From contig NZ_QCZJ01000012.1 in assembly GCF_003075435.1 (NCBI RefSeq), positions 96,523 through 160,522 on the forward strand: a stretch of 64,000 bases of DNA. The letters are read 5' to 3'. Both the position numbers and the translations under genes were made by a program. The DNA is from Terrimonas sp. (GTDB lineage: Bacteria > Bacteroidota > Bacteroidia > Chitinophagales > Chitinophagaceae). Numbering within the stretch: position 1 is the stretch's first letter; each line of letters begins with the position of its first letter. Of this stretch, positions 60,893 through 64,000 are shown one piece after another. Below the pieces are notes generated by a model that saw nothing but the letters and a program-made list of their open reading frames with translations, ran no database searches and was not told the origin of the DNA.

Positions 60893-62116
60893 TTATTGTT
60901 TTTTGTATGGCGCAACAAATACGTTTTTCCCTTCTATCCTGAATTGAATTTTATGGGTGGCTTCCAGTATTTCAAGCAGTTGTTCTATATTGTTTTTCCG
61001 CTTAATTTTTCCTGAGAGGCCTATTTCCGGAATATTTTTATCGTATATGATGTTTATATCGTACCACCGTTCTATCTGCCTCATGATAGACTTCAGATCT
61101 GTATTATCAAATCTGAACTCACCATTTTTCCAGGCTATTACACTGTCGGTATCTACATCAACTAATACTTCTACCTGATCGACTCCCATTGTTACGTGCG
61201 CCTGCTGGCCGGGTTTCAGCAGCGCGGTTTTTTCTCCTGTATTTAATTTTACAGCCCCTTCAAGCAGGGTAGTATTGATCGCTCCTTCTTCATCATAGGC
61301 CATTATATTAAAGTGTGTGCCCAGAACTTCAACAATACCTCCGTGACCGGAAGCGGTATTGATCGACACAAAAAAAGGCTGTTTTCTTCCATCCGGTAGT
61401 TTGCTTTGTGCAATTTCAAAATATCCTTCACCTGTTAACTCTACCTCCCTGGAGGCGCCGTTAAAAGATGTCGGAAATCGTAATGAAGAAGTAGCATTCA
61501 GCCATACTTTGCTGCCATCGGCCAATACTATGGCGTATTGGCCTCCACGGGGTGTGGTAATTGTATTATATGCAATCACATTGCTACCTGTATTGGCAAC
61601 ATTATAGTTTATTTTTCCATCTGTTTTTATCACTTTTACGTCTCCCTGAAATGCTATGTCACCGTTACCCGCTTCATTTAAATCAATTACGGAACCGTCT
61701 GCCAGGGTCAGCGTGGCTTTATCGCTGCCGGGAAGGATAATCTCGCTTTTTCTTCCTGAAGCAATATCGTTATGTATTATTTTGCGGCTGCTGAAATAAA
61801 AAAACGCACCTGCTGAAAGTAACAGGAACACTACAGCCGCTGCGCGGAAGAATTGTTTCTTATAAACAGGAATAGCGGTTCTGGTATTTATATTTTTCAG
61901 CAACTCCATTCTTACCCGGCCGCTCCAACCGGCGGCTTCCGGTAAATCATCTTCCTGCAGGGATGCTTTATAAAAAGCCTGCATTTGCTCAAGCACAAGT
62001 CGGTTGGAATCGCTTTTGCCGATATAATCAAGTATTTCCACCACCTCTTCGTCTGTACATTCATTATTGAGGAAGCGGGTCATTAATTCCTTGTAATATG
62101 TATTATCTTTTTGCAT
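60893..62116 (-). CDS. FecR-type anti-sigma factor (DUF4974)
   Basis: This 407-residue protein has a cytoplasmic N-terminal segment with NNECTDEEVVEILDYI, one membrane helix at about residues 90-108 (FRAAAVVFLLLSAGAFFYF), the periplasmic FecR domain (NTITTPRGGQYAIVLADGSKVWLNATSS, LTGEGYFEIA, VLGTHFNIMAY) and the DUF4974 domain (FRFDNTDLKSIMRQIERWYDINIIYD). It is a close relative of the FecR at 33.6 kb. It sits between its sigma factor (184 bp upstream) and the SusC gene (178 bp downstream), with the signalling role expected for that order. Confidence 0.95.
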   Translation of the reverse strand: MQKDNTYYKELMTRFLNNECTDEEVVEILDYIGKSDSNRLVLEQMQAFYKASLQEDDLPEAAGWSGRVRMELLKNINTRTAIPVYKKQFFRAAAVVFLLLSAGAFFYFSSRKIIHNDIASGRKSEIILPGSDKATLTLADGSVIDLNEAGNGDIAFQGDVKVIKTDGKINYNVANTGSNVIAYNTITTPRGGQYAIVLADGSKVWLNATSSLRFPTSFNGASREVELTGEGYFEIAQSKLPDGRKQPFFVSINTASGHGGIVEVLGTHFNIMAYDEEGAINTTLLEGAVKLNTGEKTALLKPGQQAHVTMGVDQVEVLVDVDTDSVIAWKNGEFRFDNTDLKSIMRQIERWYDINIIYDKNIPEIGLSGKIKRKNNIEQLLEILEATHKIQFRIEGKNVFVAPYKKQ

Positions 62117-62202
62117 CCGTAGTGGGGTATAAATACCTGTTTATATATAATAAAGTCCCGGAAAAGAAAAGAGGGTGGGTGTAGGCTGAAAAAATAATGA
62201 TT

Positions 62203-62218
62203 ATAGCAATTTTGCTAT
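62203..62218. other. Small palindrome in the sigma-FecR spacer
   Basis: ATAGCAA (62203-62209) pairs with TTGCTAT (62212-62218) around a 2-nt centre; read leftward a T6 run follows about 10 nt later. It may be a weak terminator or an operator. Confidence 0.3.
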
Positions 62219-62300
62219 GAGCGGTTTGTCTGGCACTATACTCAGGGTATTTGCGGTCGGCTCGGCGATCTGTTTGGAAAATGAAACCATTAATGCAAAA

Positions 62301-62927
62301 CTATCCCGCCTGCTGAGTCTGAATCGTTAGATGTAGTATTGTAATAAGGAAAGTCATAAGAATGACTTTATCATAGCGGTAAAAATATTGCCTGAGATCC
62401 TGCACGGCTTTCATCATATGTTCCTTTACTGTATTTCTTGAAATGCCCAGTTCATTTGCTACTTCGTCGTAGGTTTTATTGTTCTGCCGGCATAGCCTGT
62501 ATACTCTTTGCCTTTGCACCGGTAGCCGGCTTACGGCATTATCCAGCAACTGCTGGTATTGCTGCCATTGAAAATCTTTTTCAGGGTCGTTGAGCTCAAT
62601 GGCAGAACGGACAAGCACCCTGCCACGCAGGTTTTCGTCGCGGGAAATTTTCTTTAGCAGCTTAAACGCCTTATTGCGGCTTATGCGATAGAGGTAAGCA
62701 GGAAAAGATTGCTGCGGCTGGAGGCGATGGCGTATTTCCCATATCTTTAGAAAAGTTTCCTGGATAATATCTTCTGCCATTTCCGGAAGCTTTACAAAGC
62801 GGATCAGCCAGCTGTACATTTTGGAATGATACCTGTTATACAATTCAATATATGCTGCGGCATCATTTTGCCGCAATCGCTGAATTAGTAAAGAATCGTC
62901 CTGGTTATTTTCGCCAAGCAATTGCAA
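62301..62927 (-). CDS. ECF-type RNA polymerase sigma-70 factor
   Basis: This 208-residue ECF sigma factor starts at TTG (62925-62927); the frame closes 24 bp further upstream and no ATG lies before region 2. Region 2 is YNRYHSKMYSWLIRFVKLPEMAEDIIQETFLKIW, region 4 is RLPVQRQRVYRLCRQNNKTYDEVANELGISRNTVKEHMMKAVQDL. A C-terminal hydrophobic tail (VILMTFLITILHLTIQTQ) is a feature of this Bacteroidota branch. The FecR gene is 184 bp downstream. It should transcribe the SusCD pair on ligand signal. Confidence 0.9.
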   Translation of the reverse strand: MQLLGENNQDDSLLIQRLRQNDAAAYIELYNRYHSKMYSWLIRFVKLPEMAEDIIQETFLKIWEIRHRLQPQQSFPAYLYRISRNKAFKLLKKISRDENLRGRVLVRSAIELNDPEKDFQWQQYQQLLDNAVSRLPVQRQRVYRLCRQNNKTYDEVANELGISRNTVKEHMMKAVQDLRQYFYRYDKVILMTFLITILHLTIQTQQAG

Positions 62928-63791
62928 TGTTAGTTTTGAGTGATAAAATTAATGAAAATAGTAAAAAGTAAAATTTCCCTTAATAAATGGGGGCATTCCA
63001 AATTTTCGCTGGTTGGTGTCTCCCCCATAGTCGTCAACTTAAAAAATATGAGCAACAAAAGACCCCGAATGGGGTTCAATTTGAATAGCCATCGGTGCAA
63101 CCGGTGGTCGAATGAATCGGTTTTTACATTGAACCCCTGCGGGGTTCAACAAAAACTCCACCATTTTACCGTGAGTGGAACTCACGGCTATTCAAATTCA
63201 AGCCCTTTGGGCTTAAGTTGAAGGTTATGGTGTCTCCACCAACAAGGGCATGCGTCGTGGGTGGTGTCTCACCGCCCACTTCCGGCGCGAAAAGAAAATT
63301 TGAAATGCATCCTAATAAATTTTTGCGTACTTCAGATCAACCGACGGATGTACCTGCAAAACAGGAGAACCTTGTATCAAATGCTTAACAGAATTCTTAT
63401 CTGTTTATTCCGTTAAAAAAGTCAGTATATAATTTTGTATTTTTTTGTGTTGTTTTGAAGTGCCTTGTCATCCATGCATTGTAGTAGTGTGAGGCAACCT
63501 GATAATGTCATCTCATTTTTTTGCACTTCTTCTACCAGAAAATGCTTTCATCTGCGGGCTGATTGCTGGAACATAAAGAATACACTTTGTGGCTATCGAT
63601 TGTAAAACGCAACGGGGATAATTCTGTTTCCTGATTCATCAAATAGTTCCGGCGTATCTGATTTAAAGCCGGCTGTTTGCCCCGCAAGCAATAAAAAAAC
63701 ATTGGTCCTGACAGTAAAAGCAAATAACTTTATTCATTTCTGAGTTTGCAAAGTTGTAGCCACATTAATATTAATTAATTCAAGTTGCTAT
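62928..63791. other. Gene-poor end region, 864 bp
   Basis: This contains the palindrome mosaic at 63035-63279 and, beyond 63300, AT-rich sequence leading to the transposase fragment. A short leftward frame at 63532-63723 has no recognisable family. The promoter of the leftward sigma gene should lie in the first 100 bp, but no consensus box stands out. Confidence 0.5.
63014..63279. repeat. Mosaic of short palindromes (REP-like cluster)
   Basis: Hairpins follow one another: ACCCC-GAAT-GGGGT (63062-63075), TTGAACCCC-TGC-GGGGTTCAA (63129-63149, 9-bp stem), CCGTGAG-TGGAA-CTCACGG (63169-63187), AAGCCC-TTT-GGGCTT (63200-63214), TGGTG-TCTC-CACCA (63228-63241) and GTGGGTGG-7 nt-CCGCCCAC (63257-63279). 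CAACTTAA (63035-63042) and TTAAGTTG (63213-63220) bracket the central part, and GGTGTCTC appears three times (from 63014). Confidence 0.7.
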
Positions 63792-64000
63792 TTAATCGGT
63801 AATTTTATTGAGTGTAAAGGCTAGAATAAACATCACCAGTTTTATCAAAAATCCTTTAAAAGTCACTGCATGAATTTTTCTTAGGAATAATCCTTTTATC
63901 TGACTGAAAGTTGTTTCAATTCCTTTGCGCATGTGTTCTTTTATAAATCTTGTCCATGGTTCATCTGGTCTTTTTGAGTTGCGCTTTCGGCAGATCATTA
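63792..64000 (-). CDS. IS982-type transposase, C-terminal fragment at window edge
   Basis: The last 68 or more residues of a transposase run leftward, and the frame is still open at base 64000. RKGIETTFSQIKGLFLRKIHAV, then TFKGFLIKLVMFILAFTLN, is the conserved C-terminal block of IS982 family enzymes (R-x-I-E-x-x-F-S with the catalytic Glu). The gene may be complete beyond the window. The insertion's right inverted repeat should lie a little left of 63792, but I cannot identify it without the other end. IS982 elements move by a DDE transposase. Confidence 0.8.
   Translation of the reverse strand, partial: MICRKRNSKRPDEPWTRFIKEHMRKGIETTFSQIKGLFLRKIHAVTFKGFLIKLVMFILAFTLNKITD

Noticed and set aside
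62940..63221. Rightward 93-residue frame in the palindrome mosaic
   Set aside because: It is made of the hairpin repeats themselves and has no protein-like features.
63532..63723. Leftward 63-residue frame near the IS element
   Set aside because: No signal, motif or promoter; composition looks like chance. Kept only as a remark.
1..64000. tRNA, rRNA, CRISPR array, riboswitch, integron or prophage
   Set aside because: Scanning by eye shows no cloverleaf-like gene, no regularly spaced repeats and no phage genes; negative result limited by the lack of computation.

Overview
The window comes from a Bacteroidota genome, most likely of the family Chitinophagaceae. The evidence is gldKLMN (type IX secretion), two complete ECF sigma/FecR/SusC/SusD blocks, a protease with a type IX C-terminal sorting domain, many Bacteroidota-only families (DUF4271, DUF4783, DUF1080), Bacteroidota-type promoters (TTTG, about 19 nt, TAnnTTTG), weak Shine-Dalgarno signals and moderate AT richness. 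I see no rRNA, tRNA, CRISPR array or prophage. The assignment below family level is inference.

Region 1 (1-8.8 kb) starts with the 5' part of an M6-type metalloprotease. It continues with two divergent gene sets that together look like a periplasmic 3-keto-glycoside pathway. Leftward are a Gfo/Idh/MocA oxidoreductase, a TIM-barrel isomerase/hydratase, a monohaem cytochrome c lipoprotein and a DUF1080 3-keto-disaccharide hydrolase. Rightward are a Tat-type TIM-barrel protein, a GMC flavoprotein with a Cys-x5-Cys-x3-Cys cluster and its Tat-carrying subunit 3.

Region 2 (8.9-25.3 kb) is mixed housekeeping and envelope genes: cardiolipin synthase, a UxaA-type dehydratase with an SDR dehydrogenase, a lipoprotein, a type IX-sorted serine protease, two tandem paralogous outer-membrane proteins, hemW, a BamA/TamA-like protein, DUF4271, hemD and a DUF255 thioredoxin-domain protein.

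Region 3 (25.4-32.5 kb) holds gldK-gldL-gldM-gldN with a good terminator, then uvrC facing the other way. Region 4 (32.7-43 kb) is a polysaccharide-utilisation locus: ECF sigma, FecR, SusC with STN domain, SusD and two formylglycine-type sulfatases, preceded by a consensus promoter overlapped by a palindrome.

Region 5 (43-50.3 kb) has an ECF sigma factor with an unusual protein that combines an inner-membrane helix and an outer-membrane barrel, a lipoprotein, gpmI, a DUF4783 protein, a second Cys-cluster GMC oxidoreductase and a VOC protein. Region 6 (50.6-62.9 kb, all leftward) is a second ECF sigma/FecR/SusC/SusD block. A terminator follows susD, and then come kdgK, a KDPG aldolase, uxaC and a hexuronate-type MFS transporter. 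No glycoside hydrolase or lyase is present in either SusCD locus. The right end carries a mosaic of short palindromes and the 3' end of an IS982-type transposase.

Taken together the window describes a glycan-scavenging bacterium. SusCD systems import sulfated or uronate-containing sugars. Hexuronate is isomerised by UxaC, and after a reduction step not clearly present here it is dehydrated by a distant UxaA-type enzyme to KDG, phosphorylated by KdgK and cleaved by the aldolase. A separate periplasmic oxidation route handles glycosides through 3-keto intermediates.
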